In this document: piece by piece, positions 11,880 through 20,277 of the stretch
Layout: each line of letters begins with the position of its first letter
Position numbering within the stretch: position 1 is the first letter of the stretch
Assembly (NCBI GenBank): GCA_026002875.1
Contig: BPGE01000001.1
Span: 3,906,001 to 3,970,000 of the forward strand
Length of the DNA: 64,000 bases
Direction: 5' to 3'
DNA from: Bryobacteraceae bacterium
GTDB lineage: Bacteria > Acidobacteriota > Terriglobia > Bryobacterales > Bryobacteraceae
Notes under the pieces: generated by a model
Told to the model about the DNA's origin: nothing
Databases searched by the model: none
The model's input: the letters and a program-made list of their open reading frames with translations, nothing else
Translations under genes and position numbers: made by a program

Positions 11880-12569
11880 CTAGTCGTATTTCTCGACGAT
11901 GATCTGACGGCGCTCGAACCCCCGCTCCTTGAGCATCCGGCGCACGTCCTCGACCATCTCCTTCAGCCCGCAGATGTAGACGTCGACATCGGTGCGCCCT
12001 TCCAGCGCCTCGTCCAGATGCGCCTGCACCCTTCCGGTGCGGCCGGTCCAGCCCTCCGGCGGCCGCGTCAGCGTCGGCAGGTAGCGGAAGCGCGGCATGC
12101 GGCGCTCGAGATCCTCGAACTCGCTCCGGTAGAGGAGCGACTCCTCGTATCGGGCGCCGAACAGGAGCGCGATCCGGGCGCCGCTCTGAAGCACTTCCTC
12201 CGATTGCAGAAACGCGCGGAACGGCGCCACGCCCGTGCCCGTGGCCACGAACACGGAATCGCGGAAGGGCCTCCGCGGCGTGAAGTAGCCGAGCGGACCC
12301 TTCATCGCGACCGTCTGCCCGGGCAGGAGTTCGAACAGCCACGGGGAAAACAGCCCCTCCCGGACGCGGTTCAGGCAGAGTTCAAACCGGTTGCCCCGCG
12401 GCAGTCCGGCCAGCGAGTACGGGCGCGTGACGCGTCTGCCCTTGACTTCGCCCGTGAACGAGACGAACTGCCCGGGTTGCGCCTGCAGCGTGTCCGCCCC
12501 GGCAGCCTCGAACACGAAATGGCGCACTTCGGGGCCGATGTCGGAGTACGAGACGAGCCGCGCTTCCAT
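11880..12569 (-). CDS. Ferredoxin-NADP reductase-type flavoprotein
   Basis: 229 residues. RPYSLAG near residue 49 is the FAD-binding R-x-Y-S motif, GPLGYF follows, and GTGVAPFRAFL near residue 112 binds the nicotinamide nucleotide. The C-terminal CGLKEMV and the ending EKYD, with a penultimate aromatic residue, are typical of the FNR/flavohaem-reductase fold. It would shuttle electrons between NAD(P)H and an unknown partner in the cytoplasm; the ferredoxin gene at 26.2 kb is a candidate but not linked. It lies in an operon with the zinc-finger protein upstream (27 bp) and a small membrane protein downstream. Confidence 0.85.
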   Translation of the reverse strand: MEARLVSYSDIGPEVRHFVFEAAGADTLQAQPGQFVSFTGEVKGRRVTRPYSLAGLPRGNRFELCLNRVREGLFSPWLFELLPGQTVAMKGPLGYFTPRRPFRDSVFVATGTGVAPFRAFLQSEEVLQSGARIALLFGARYEESLLYRSEFEDLERRMPRFRYLPTLTRPPEGWTGRTGRVQAHLDEALEGRTDVDVYICGLKEMVEDVRRMLKERGFERRQIIVEKYD

Positions 12570-12596
12570 GGAGAGCCTGACTTCAGTACAGATGCC

Positions 12597-13238
12597 TCAG
12601 GCGAGGACGGGATTCTGCGGCGGCGGGGGAGGAGGCAGGATGCCGGCCAGGCTTTCGATGAACGCGCGCCCTTTGCGGCGCCCGTTGTTCCGCTGCCATT
12701 CCATCCGCTGCCAGAAGACGAGGGAACCGAGCACGTCCTGGTCGCGGACGCTGTGCACGCCGGTCTGCTGCGCCACGCGTTCGCGGAAATCGGCCATCTC
12801 CTTCTGGAAGCGCTCCACGATGGCGTCGGCGATGCGGTTGGCCGGACGGCTCTCGTAAATCAGTCCGCTGGACGCGGTGCGGTACGTGCGCGTCAGCGAA
12901 TCCAGCGCGTCCCGCACGTCGGAGTCGACGGCGCCGGGCGTCTGCAGCGCAGCCACCGCCAGGATCCTGCCCGCCAGCACCACCAGCGGTTCGTTTTCGG
13001 CGAGGAAGCGCTCCGTGACCTCGATGTCGCTGTTGGGCAGCGTCTTCGGGTCGCGCTCGGGCGGCTTCTCGTGCAGCCGGGCATCGCGGAGGTGCGGGCA
13101 ATCGAAGGGGCAGTCGATGGTCTCCTCCCGGTGCTGTCCGCAGCAGACGGCGCAGATGTCGCGGCCGAGAGCGGGACAGGCGCGGCGGGGAGGCCTGGCC
13201 TCGCACAAATGGCATTTGACGCGCTGCATCGCTTTCAT
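12597..13238 (-). CDS. Cysteine-rich zinc-binding protein (CPALGR family)
   Basis: 213 residues from ATG at 13238 (a second ATG at 13229 is possible). The first 55 residues hold clustered Cys/His: CHLC, then CPALGRDICAVCC, then CPFDCPHL, which probably bind one or two metal ions. The rest is helical with a Pro-run (PPPPPP) near the C-terminus. I recall this CPALGR-ICxVCC arrangement as a recurrent uncharacterised family in Acidobacteria; the recollection cannot be verified here. Function unknown. First gene of a three-gene operon with the flavin reductase. Confidence 0.7.
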   Translation of the reverse strand: MKAMQRVKCHLCEARPPRRACPALGRDICAVCCGQHREETIDCPFDCPHLRDARLHEKPPERDPKTLPNSDIEVTERFLAENEPLVVLAGRILAVAALQTPGAVDSDVRDALDSLTRTYRTASSGLIYESRPANRIADAIVERFQKEMADFRERVAQQTGVHSVRDQDVLGSLVFWQRMEWQRNNGRRKGRAFIESLAGILPPPPPPQNPVLA

Positions 13239-13246
13239 CGTATCAT
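13216..13246 (+). promoter_or_regulatory. Putative leaderless promoter of the 53-residue gene
   Basis: TTGACG at 13216-13221 and TATCAT at 13241-13246, 19 bp apart, match the consensus in five of six positions each. The -10 ends 7 bases before the ATG at 13254. The -35 falls inside the divergent zinc-finger gene. Confidence 0.45.
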
Positions 13247-13253
13247 TCGTTCC

Positions 13254-13415
13254 ATGAACGCCGTGGATATTTACCTGAAAGTGGAAGCGGATCTGGATGA
13301 AAGCGAAAATGCCCGGCGCTTCGCCGCCGAACTGTGCCGGATTCTGGAGCGCGTCTACGGCGTGCGCCGCGCGGAAGTGATGAGCGTCCACGAGGACGAA
13401 AAAGGCGGGAAATAG
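13254..13415 (+). CDS. Small conserved-looking hypothetical protein (53 aa)
   Basis: 53 residues, predicted to be alpha/beta, starting MNAVDIYLKVEADL and ending in charged residues. Base composition by codon position looks like its neighbours, and the promoter just upstream fits the ATG, which supports a real gene in spite of its length. No family recognised. It is divergent from the zinc-finger gene with 15 bp between start codons, so both promoters must lie inside the opposite gene, and convergent with dgt 16 bp away. Confidence 0.55.
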   Translation: MNAVDIYLKVEADLDESENARRFAAELCRILERVYGVRRAEVMSVHEDEKGGK

Positions 13416-13431
13416 GGAGAAATCCTCTGCT

Positions 13432-14544
13432 TCAGCCGAGCAGGCGGCGGACGGTGCGGCGGAAATACCCGTCGGTCATTCCCGCAATATAATCGCAAAC
13501 CACCCGGTGCAATGAGAAATTTTCCAGCCTTTGCCTGTGGTTTTCAGGCAATTCGTCCGTGTTTTCCATGAAAAACCGGAACAGCGCGGCGATCTGCTCC
13601 ATCGCACGGCGGCGCTCCTCCGCCAGCATCGGGATCGAGTACAGATGCTCGAAGAGGAAGCGCTTCAGGGCGCGGTTGGTCTCCGCCGCAGCGGGCGTCA
13701 TCGCGGCCAGGCGCGGCAGGCGGCGCACGTCGTCCACGGTTTCCGCGCCGCTGGCCGCCGCGCCCGCCGCCGTTCCTTCAATCAGCGCGGTGGCCAGGTA
13801 ATCGATCAGGCGGCGCTGCGACTCGAGAAACAGCATCTTCCCGGAAGCCCGGGGGAACAGCCGCCGGGTTTCGGCGGCGATCTCCGCGTAGCCCGGCACG
13901 GCGGCTTCGATCTGCTCCATCGTGAACAGGCCGGCGCTCCAGCCGTCGTCGAGGTCCGCCGTGTTGTAGGCCACTTCGTCGGCCAGATCGATCAGCTGGG
14001 CTTCCAGCGGCGGCCGCTGCCCCGGCAGGTATTCGTCGAACTCGGGATGCTCGCCGGGCTCGAAGTCGCGGGAGTGCTTCACGATGCCCTCGCGGACCTC
14101 GAAGGTCAGGTTCAGGCCGGGGAACGCGGCGTAGCGCTGCTCGAAACTCTCCACCAGCCGGAGGGCGTTCACGTTGTGATCGAAGCGCTCTCCATACTGG
14201 CGCATCTGCGCATCGAGAGCTTCTTCGCCCGCATGGCCGAACGGAGGGTGCCCGATGTCGTGGGCGAGGGCAAGCGCTTCGGTAAAGTCCTCGTCCAGCC
14301 CCAGCGCGGAAGCCACGGTGCGGGCGATCTGGGCGACTTCGATCGTGTGGGTCAGGCGGTTGCGGAAGTGGTCGCTGAGGCGCTCTCCGAACACCTGGGT
14401 CTTGTCTTCCAGCCGCCGGAAGGCGCGGGCGTGGACGATGCGGTCGCGGTCGCGCTGGAACTCGTTGCGGTAGGGGTGCGGGGCTTCCGGATACCGGCGT
14501 CCCCGCGAGGCGTGCAACGGGAACCGGAGTCGGGAAAGGGTCAC
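13432..14544 (-). CDS. dgt: Deoxyguanosinetriphosphate triphosphohydrolase-like HD protein
   Basis: 370 residues, the length of the short (type 2) dGTPase family. The N-terminal RDRDRIVHARAFRRLEDKTQVF segment is characteristic. Metal ligands of the HD domain are visible: His66, and LAHDIGHPPFGH with His95-Asp96; a later Asp in LADEVAYNTADLDD completes the set. It hydrolyses dNTPs to deoxynucleosides and triphosphate. Its ATG overlaps the stop of the upstream tetratricopeptide gene (ATGA), so the two are co-translated, although no functional link is obvious. Confidence 0.9.
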   Translation of the reverse strand: MTLSRLRFPLHASRGRRYPEAPHPYRNEFQRDRDRIVHARAFRRLEDKTQVFGERLSDHFRNRLTHTIEVAQIARTVASALGLDEDFTEALALAHDIGHPPFGHAGEEALDAQMRQYGERFDHNVNALRLVESFEQRYAAFPGLNLTFEVREGIVKHSRDFEPGEHPEFDEYLPGQRPPLEAQLIDLADEVAYNTADLDDGWSAGLFTMEQIEAAVPGYAEIAAETRRLFPRASGKMLFLESQRRLIDYLATALIEGTAAGAAASGAETVDDVRRLPRLAAMTPAAAETNRALKRFLFEHLYSIPMLAEERRRAMEQIAALFRFFMENTDELPENHRQRLENFSLHRVVCDYIAGMTDGYFRRTVRRLLG

Positions 14545-15251
14545 GATCCCTGTTTGCGGCTCAGCTCCGCCAGAACGCTGGCGGCGGCGCGCCCGACAGC
14601 GCCCGGCTTGCTGACCAGGGGGCTGATGAGCTTGCGCGCCTCCTCCGGGTTCTTCCGGGCAAGGATCCTCGCCAGCTCGATCTGAGCCTGGTCCGCGGTC
14701 ACCAGCACGGTGGGCTTGCCAGCCAGCTCGCGCAGGATCTTCTCGGCTTCCGCATCCTTGCGCTGGGAGGCGTACAGCTGCGCCAGAGAGAACTGAGCCA
14801 GCGACCGGAATTCGCGGCTGCCCTCGGCGGCTGCCTTCCTGAAATACCGCTCCGCCGCGTCCACGTCGCCCTGGTCCGCCGCGTGGCTGCCCAGCAGCAT
14901 CGTGGCCATGGCGGCTTCTTCGCTGCCGGGGTACTTCTCGATGATCTCGTTGCAGCCCTTGACGACGGCTTCGTCCTTCTCCTGCTCCGTCCGGAAGGCC
15001 ATGAACTCCGCGGGCGGAGGATCGATGACCGGGGCGTTGTAGATCTCCATCACCCGCCCCAGCGCCTGCTGCCGCTCCGAACGCTTGGCGCGCAAATAGC
15101 CGTATCCGGCCAAGGCCACCACGATCGCAACCAGCGCGATGACTCCGTACCGGATGATCGCCTGGCGGTGCGCTTCGAGGAAGTGAACGGTTTGACCGAC
15201 CTCTTCCACGAACTTGTCAGTCTTCAGTTCATGTCTTGTCAGACGATCCAC
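14541..15251 (-). CDS. YfgM-like membrane-anchored tetratricopeptide protein
   Basis: 236 residues: a cytoplasmic helix of about 30 residues, one transmembrane helix at about 34-54 (IIRYGVIALVAIVVALAGYGY), then periplasmic helical repeats. GSHAADQGDVDAAERYFRKA is a clear TPR-like unit. The layout matches the YfgM/Tpr_21 family, which associates with the Sec translocon and periplasmic chaperones in other bacteria. GGAG precedes the ATG. First gene of the unit with dgt. Confidence 0.8.
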   Translation of the reverse strand: MDRLTRHELKTDKFVEEVGQTVHFLEAHRQAIIRYGVIALVAIVVALAGYGYLRAKRSERQQALGRVMEIYNAPVIDPPPAEFMAFRTEQEKDEAVVKGCNEIIEKYPGSEEAAMATMLLGSHAADQGDVDAAERYFRKAAAEGSREFRSLAQFSLAQLYASQRKDAEAEKILRELAGKPTVLVTADQAQIELARILARKNPEEARKLISPLVSKPGAVGRAAASVLAELSRKQGS

Positions 15252-15363
15252 AAAATTCTCCGCAACTCAAACCTTCAATTTTAGCATGCGCCTTCCGGCC
15301 GCCCGGACGCACGCCGCGGCGGCGGATGGCGGACAATAGAGTTTTCGACCCGGAGAGCCGTCT

Positions 15364-17367
15364 ATGGATTCCGTCTGGTTTGAGAATGTGAACCGCCGGG
15401 TGACCCGACGCACCGTTTCCGTCGCCGCCGCGACCCGGCAGAGCCTCGCGCAGGCGTGCACGCAGACGCTGCAGCGCGCCGGCCAGGCTCTGCTCGACCT
15501 GCAGAAGCCGGAAGGCCACTGGTGCGGGGATCTGCTGGCGGACACGACGCTGGAGTCCGACTACATTCTGCTGCAGCTCTGGCTCTATCCCCCGGATTCG
15601 GCGGGCTGGAATCCGCCGGCGAAGGCGCGCATCGAAAAGGCCGCGCGGTCGATCCTGCGGCGCCAGCTCCCCGGCGGCGGTTTCGACATCTACCCCGGGG
15701 GTCCGCCCGATCCGAGCGCCAGCGTGAAAGCCTATGCCGCGCTCAAGCTGGCGGGCGTCGATCCCGCCAGTCCGGAGATGACGCGCCTGCGGCAGTGCAT
15801 CCTCGATCTGGGCGGCGTGCAGGCGGCCAACAGCTACGTCAAGATCAATCTCAGCCTCTTCGGCCTGTATCCCCGCGAGCACGTGCCCACCATCCCGCCC
15901 GAGCTCGTGCTGCTGCCGGGCGGCGTGCTGTACGAAATGTCGTCCTGGACGCGGGCCATCGTCGTGCCGCTGTCGATCGTGCAGGCGCGCGGCGGAACGC
16001 GCCCCGTGCCGCCGGGCTTCCACCTGAACGAGATCGTCGCGCCCGGCAAGAGCTTCCGCCTGCCGCGCCGCGACAAGCTTTCCTTCCTGTTCTACGGCAT
16101 CGACCGCGGCCTGAAGATCTGGCAGGACCGGGGCAACGCGCGCGTGAAGAACGCGGCCATCCGCGCCGCCGAAAAGTGGATGCTCGACCACACCCGGTAC
16201 TCTGAAGGGCTGGGCGCGATCTACCCGTCCATGATGTACCTGATCATGGCGCTGGATGCGCTCGGCTATCCGCGCGATCATCCCGATCTGATCGATGCGA
16301 TCCGGCAGTTCGAGGCGCTGCTGACGGACCGCGGCGACGAGTTCTATTTCCAGCCCTGTTTCTCGCCGGTGTGGGACACTGCGTACGCAGCCTTCGCCCT
16401 CGGCGAGATGGGACAGGCGCCCGAGGACCGGCTGCGCCGCGCAGCCGACTGGCTGATCGCCCGCGAAGTGCGCCGCAAGGGCGACTGGAGCGTCAAGCGC
16501 CCCGATCTCGAGCCCTCCGGCTGGGCGTTCGAGTACGCCAACGAGCACTACCCCGACATCGACGACACGGCCATGGTGCTGCTGGCGCTGCTGCACGCGC
16601 GGGCCACCGACCGCGAGGCGCAGGCCCGCTGCGAGCGCCGCGCAGTCAACTGGCTGATCGGCATGCAGTCGAAAGACGGCGGATGGGCGGCGTTCGACGT
16701 CGACAACGACTGGCAGCTGCTGAACAAGGTCCCCTTCGCCGACCACAACGCCATGCTCGACCCGACATGCCCGGACATCACGGGGCGCGTGCTGGAGTCG
16801 CTCTGCCGCCGCGGCCTGGTGCATTCCCACCCGACCGTGCGCCGCGGCGTCGACTATCTGCTCAAGACGCAGGAGCGCAATGGAAGCTGGTACGGACGCT
16901 GGGGCGTGGATTACATCTACGGCGCTTTCCTCGCCATGCGCGGGCTGAAATATTCCGGCGCGCCGAACGTGCAGGAGGCCGTGCGCAAGGCCGCCCGCTG
17001 GCTCGCCGCCGTCCAGAATCCCGACGGAGGCTGGGGAGAGAGCTGCGCCAGCTATCTGGAAGACCGCTTCGTGCCCGCCCCGAGCACGCCATCGCAGACG
17101 GCGTGGGCGTTGCTGGGGCTTCTGGCTGCGGGCGAGTCCTACTACGACGGCGTGCGCCGCGGCATCGAGTATCTGATCGAAACCCAGCAGCCCGACGGAA
17201 CCTGGAGGGAAGATCTCGCCACGGGCACGGGCTTCCCCAACGTGTTCTACCTGCGGTACACGCTGTACAGCAAGTATTTCCCGATCCTGGCTCTCACGAT
17301 GGCGCGCCGTGCGCTGGGCCGCGACGAGCCTGAAGTGCTCCACGCCGCGGCGGGTCTGCCCAGCTGA
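15364..17367 (+). CDS. shc: Squalene-hopene cyclase
   Basis: 667 residues, the normal length. Many QW repeats are visible (for example QKPEGHW, QSKDGGW, QERNGSW, QNPDGGW, QQPDGTW), which brace the alpha-barrels, and the acid motif DIDDTA near residues 399-402 supplies the proton that starts cyclisation of squalene. The N-terminal GDLLADTTLESDYI and central LEPSGWAFEYAN are also typical. It works as a monotopic inner-membrane protein making hopanoids. GGAGAG lies about 7 bases before the ATG. No other hopanoid genes (hpnC/D/E or hpnH) adjoin it here. Confidence 0.95.
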   Translation: MDSVWFENVNRRVTRRTVSVAAATRQSLAQACTQTLQRAGQALLDLQKPEGHWCGDLLADTTLESDYILLQLWLYPPDSAGWNPPAKARIEKAARSILRRQLPGGGFDIYPGGPPDPSASVKAYAALKLAGVDPASPEMTRLRQCILDLGGVQAANSYVKINLSLFGLYPREHVPTIPPELVLLPGGVLYEMSSWTRAIVVPLSIVQARGGTRPVPPGFHLNEIVAPGKSFRLPRRDKLSFLFYGIDRGLKIWQDRGNARVKNAAIRAAEKWMLDHTRYSEGLGAIYPSMMYLIMALDALGYPRDHPDLIDAIRQFEALLTDRGDEFYFQPCFSPVWDTAYAAFALGEMGQAPEDRLRRAADWLIAREVRRKGDWSVKRPDLEPSGWAFEYANEHYPDIDDTAMVLLALLHARATDREAQARCERRAVNWLIGMQSKDGGWAAFDVDNDWQLLNKVPFADHNAMLDPTCPDITGRVLESLCRRGLVHSHPTVRRGVDYLLKTQERNGSWYGRWGVDYIYGAFLAMRGLKYSGAPNVQEAVRKAARWLAAVQNPDGGWGESCASYLEDRFVPAPSTPSQTAWALLGLLAAGESYYDGVRRGIEYLIETQQPDGTWREDLATGTGFPNVFYLRYTLYSKYFPILALTMARRALGRDEPEVLHAAAGLPS

Positions 17368-17418
17368 CGCCCCCGCCTGCAGGCTCCAGGCGTGTCCCGG
17401 CTGAGGATCTGCGCCAGA

Positions 17419-17826
17419 TCAGCGCCGCCGCGCCGCCGGGTAATACTGCATCAGCGATCCGGCGAATGCGCCCAGAGCCGCGAACGCCAGCCATGCCACC
17501 GACTTGGCCTGGTCCGCCGAGTAGAACCGGTAGACCGGGCTGACGAAAAACCCGTACACGAGCAGGGCGAAGCAGACGAACGTGAAAGCCACCAGCAGGG
17601 GCTTCAACTTGCCCGCGAAGGCCAGCACCGCCGCCAGGACGCCGATGAGGCCGGCGCAGAGCAGGACGTACAGAACTGCGTCCCCTTTCACCCACGGCAC
17701 CATGTCGAACCGGTAGTTGGTGGCGCCGCTCAGCAGCAGCACGGCCGCGATGCCTGCAACGAAGAGTCCGAATACGAGGGAAAAAAGATAGCTGTAGAAC
17801 CGCAACACCATGGCGAACAACTTCAC
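17419..17826 (-). CDS. Four-helix integral membrane protein
   Basis: 135 residues with four hydrophobic segments at about 8-32, 48-68, 72-95 and 108-126, and an Arg-rich C-terminus that should face the cytoplasm. No motif recognised. It stands between shc (convergent) and the acyltransferase gene (same strand, 124 bp upstream gap). The ATG at 17826 sits directly before the hydrophobic helix. Confidence 0.65.
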   Translation of the reverse strand: MKLFAMVLRFYSYLFSLVFGLFVAGIAAVLLLSGATNYRFDMVPWVKGDAVLYVLLCAGLIGVLAAVLAFAGKLKPLLVAFTFVCFALLVYGFFVSPVYRFYSADQAKSVAWLAFAALGAFAGSLMQYYPAARRR

Positions 17827-17950
17827 ACTGCCTCCACAGGCCGCCAGAACGGCAAGCGTTCATTCTATCAATATGCGCGGCGCGGCCTGTTGCAGCCCCT
17901 GAGCGCAGCCCCGTGCAGGCGGCGTCCCTGCGCCTTGCCCGCGCGCGTCT

Positions 17951-18703
17951 TCACCGGACCGTTCCGGGCTCTGCCAGCAGCGCGCGGACCCGCTCCTCCA
18001 GCAGCCGGGTGAATTCGCCGCGGTCCCGGAGCGTGAAGCCTTCCGGAGGCAGCGGTTCGCCGATGCGGACTTCGACATCGCCGGGCAGGATGCAGGAGTC
18101 AAGGGCGGGCAGGACGCGGTCCGTGCCAAGGATGGCGGCGGGAACGGCCTGCGCGCCGGATTCGATGGCCAGCCACGCCGCGCCGTCCTTGAACGGCTGC
18201 AGCGTTCCGTCCGGGCTGCGGCGGCCCTCGGCAAAAATCAGAACCGACAGGGAATGTTCCCGGATCAGGCGCGCGGCCTCGTTGAGGCTTTCAATCGACG
18301 AGCGCACCGAGCGGCGGTCGACAGTGAGGTGCCCCGCGCGGCGCAGATACCAGCCGATGAACGGGACGCGGAGCAGCTCCCGCTTGGCCAGAAACTTGAA
18401 GGGAACCGGCAGCGCGTGGAACATGACGGGCGTGTCGGCCAGGGACAGATGGTTGGAGACGAAGACATAGTGGCCGCGGGGATCCAGGCGCTCCGCTCCG
18501 CGGACGCGCACGCGCGCGCCGAAGAGGAAGAGCACGGCGCGGGCCCAGAGCCGGTACAGGCGCTCCTGCCACGGGCCGGAAGGAGCGAACGGCGACGTGG
18601 CGATGGCGATGGTGATCAGAACCGCAGTGACGGCGCTGGCGGCCGGGATGGTCCAGAGCCACGAGCGGAGATAGCCGCTCCAGGGCCGCCTCCGGAAATC
18701 CAT
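17951..18703 (-). CDS. plsC: 1-acyl-sn-glycerol-3-phosphate acyltransferase (PlsC family)
   Basis: 250 residues. One or two N-terminal membrane helices (about 18-36 and 52-62), then the catalytic HX4D motif in SNHLSLAD (His85, Asp90), FKFLAKREL, and EGRRSPDG near residue 150, which binds the glycerol phosphate. It moves an acyl chain to lysophosphatidic acid at the inner membrane in phospholipid synthesis. The start at 18703 was chosen because the next in-frame residues upstream run into the CDGSH gene, which ends at 18718, giving a tight two-gene unit. Confidence 0.88.
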   Translation of the reverse strand: MDFRRRPWSGYLRSWLWTIPAASAVTAVLITIAIATSPFAPSGPWQERLYRLWARAVLFLFGARVRVRGAERLDPRGHYVFVSNHLSLADTPVMFHALPVPFKFLAKRELLRVPFIGWYLRRAGHLTVDRRSVRSSIESLNEAARLIREHSLSVLIFAEGRRSPDGTLQPFKDGAAWLAIESGAQAVPAAILGTDRVLPALDSCILPGDVEVRIGEPLPPEGFTLRDRGEFTRLLEERVRALLAEPGTVR

Positions 18704-18717
18704 GGGGCTGCGCCCGT

Positions 18718-18957
18718 TCAGGGCTTGGGCGCGGGGGGCGGCAGTTCGCGCGCCTCGCACGCGCTCTGGAATCCCTGGCGGCCGTGCGCGCCGTCGCAGA
18801 ACGGCTTGTTGGCGCTGAGCCCGCAGCGGCACAGCGAAATCACTCTGCGCCCGGCGAGGCCGTATTCCTTCCCCTGGGCGTCGCAAATGGCGAACTCGCC
18901 GGGTTCGCCTTCAATGCGGATGGGACCGTTGTTGATCACGGTGACTTTGACCGGCAT
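18718..18957 (-). CDS. CDGSH-type [2Fe-2S] protein
   Basis: 79 residues. The iron-sulfur motif CRCGLSANKPFCDGAH gives the three-Cys-one-His ligand set (Cys43, Cys45, Cys54, His58) of the CDGSH/MitoNEET family; a beta-rich segment with INNGPIRIEGE precedes it, as in the bacterial zinc-finger-CDGSH proteins. Likely a small cytoplasmic redox or cluster-transfer protein. Upstream gene of a unit with plsC. A TATCAT -10-like hexamer lies 10 bases before its ATG. Confidence 0.85.
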   Translation of the reverse strand: MPVKVTVINNGPIRIEGEPGEFAICDAQGKEYGLAGRRVISLCRCGLSANKPFCDGAHGRQGFQSACEARELPPPAPKP

Positions 18958-18990
18958 GGCAGAAGCGATGATAGCAGAGCCGGGTGTTCC

Positions 18991-18996
18991 TATACT
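18991..18996 (+). promoter_or_regulatory. -10-like element, leaderless start of the secreted protein gene
   Basis: TATACT ends 6 bases before the ATG at 19003. The -35 is weak. The divergent CDGSH gene has its own TATCAT on the opposite strand within 30 bp, so the two promoters overlap. Confidence 0.35.
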
Positions 18997-19002
18997 TGAG
19001 AC

Positions 19003-20277
19003 ATGAAGCAGGGGCTGGCGGCTGTGGTCCTGTGCTGCATGGCGGCGGCGCAGGAGCCTTACGATCCGAAGAAGCCGCTCGGCGCGGAAACGATTCTTCT
19101 GGCGCGCATCCGCAATGTCGTCCATGAAAACCTGTCGCGCCTGCCGAATTTCACCTGCGTCCAGACCATCGAGCGGTCCCAGCGGCTGCCCGGGGCGAAG
19201 CGCTTCCGTTTCGTGGACAACATCCGCCTGGAGGTGGCCCTCGTGGAGGGCAAGGAGCTGTACGCCTGGCCGGGCTCGCCGAAATTCGAAGAGCGCGAGC
19301 TGCGCGACATGGTGGGCGGCGGCGCCATCGGCACGGGCGACTTCGCCCTGCACGCCAAGAGCATCTACCTCAGCAATACGGCGCGCTTCACTTATCAGGG
19401 CACGGAACAGCTGCGCGGGCGCAGGGTCCATGTGTTCCATTACCGCGTGCCCATGGAGTCGAGCCGCTACATGATGCGGATCGAAAAGGTCGAAGGTCCC
19501 GTGGGCTATCAGGGCCGCGTGTACAACGACGCCGAGACGCTCGAAATCGCGCGCATCGAGATCCACATCGACGAAGTGCCGCCCTACCTGCCCCTGAAAG
19601 AAGGCCACAAGTCGATCGATTACGCGCCCATGGACATCGGCGGCGTGCGTCACGTCCTGCCGGCAGCGATGGAGATGACGCTGGTGGACCTCAACGGCGG
19701 GGAGAGCCGCAACCGCGCGGTCTTCAGCGGCTGCAAACAGTATCAGGGAGAAAGCCGCCTGGTCTTCGAGGATCCGCCGCCGGAGGAGACTCCTCAGGAG
19801 ACGCCTGTCGAATGGCGGCTGCCGGAAGGCCTCGATGTGCGGCTGAAGCTGGCGGAAACGCTGGATCTCTCGAAGGCGGCGATGGGCGATCCCGTGGTGT
19901 TCGAGGTCTCCCGCGACTCCGCGCGCGCCGGCCAGGTCTGGCTGCCCCGCGGCGCGCGCGTCACCTTCCGGCTCGACCATATCGCCTGCCGCGACTATCC
20001 CATCAGCCATTGCTTCTTCGCGCTGGTTCCGGGCCGGTTCGCGTTCCAGAACAAATCCGGCGAATTCCGTGCGGAGCTCGTGCAGCCGGATCTGGCGCGC
20101 TCCATGGACATGCTGTTGCGCAACGTCCGGCCGCAGCTGCGCACGATCCCCGCCGAGATCGGACAGGCGCCGCAGGAGGCGGCCATCCTGCTGGTGAGCG
20201 GCGCGCGCGGCAAAGTGCCGAGCGGCTTTCAGACTGTTTGGCGTACCCTGAAGACACGGGGAGATCAACAGCCGTGA
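19003..20277 (+). CDS. Secreted protein of unknown function, acidobacterial type
   Basis: 424 residues. A short signal peptide (about residues 1-17, ending AAAQ) is followed by a mixed alpha/beta exported domain. The stretch LPNFTCVQTIERSQR near the N-terminus resembles a family of secreted acidobacterial proteins that I recognise only by pattern. A Pro/Glu-rich linker near residue 265 separates a C-terminal half that looks beta-rich (RAGQVWLPRGARVTF), like proteins that carry a TrbI/VirB10-type barrel. Its stop overlaps the GTG of the GH88 gene by four bases, so the two are co-translated; a role in polysaccharide use is inference from that. Confidence 0.7.
   Translation: MKQGLAAVVLCCMAAAQEPYDPKKPLGAETILLARIRNVVHENLSRLPNFTCVQTIERSQRLPGAKRFRFVDNIRLEVALVEGKELYAWPGSPKFEERELRDMVGGGAIGTGDFALHAKSIYLSNTARFTYQGTEQLRGRRVHVFHYRVPMESSRYMMRIEKVEGPVGYQGRVYNDAETLEIARIEIHIDEVPPYLPLKEGHKSIDYAPMDIGGVRHVLPAAMEMTLVDLNGGESRNRAVFSGCKQYQGESRLVFEDPPPEETPQETPVEWRLPEGLDVRLKLAETLDLSKAAMGDPVVFEVSRDSARAGQVWLPRGARVTFRLDHIACRDYPISHCFFALVPGRFAFQNKSGEFRAELVQPDLARSMDMLLRNVRPQLRTIPAEIGQAPQEAAILLVSGARGKVPSGFQTVWRTLKTRGDQQP

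Noticed and set aside
15229-17343. 704-residue minus-strand frame opposite squalene-hopene cyclase
   Set aside because: Antisense of an unmistakable enzyme; its sequence is low complexity and has no known fold.
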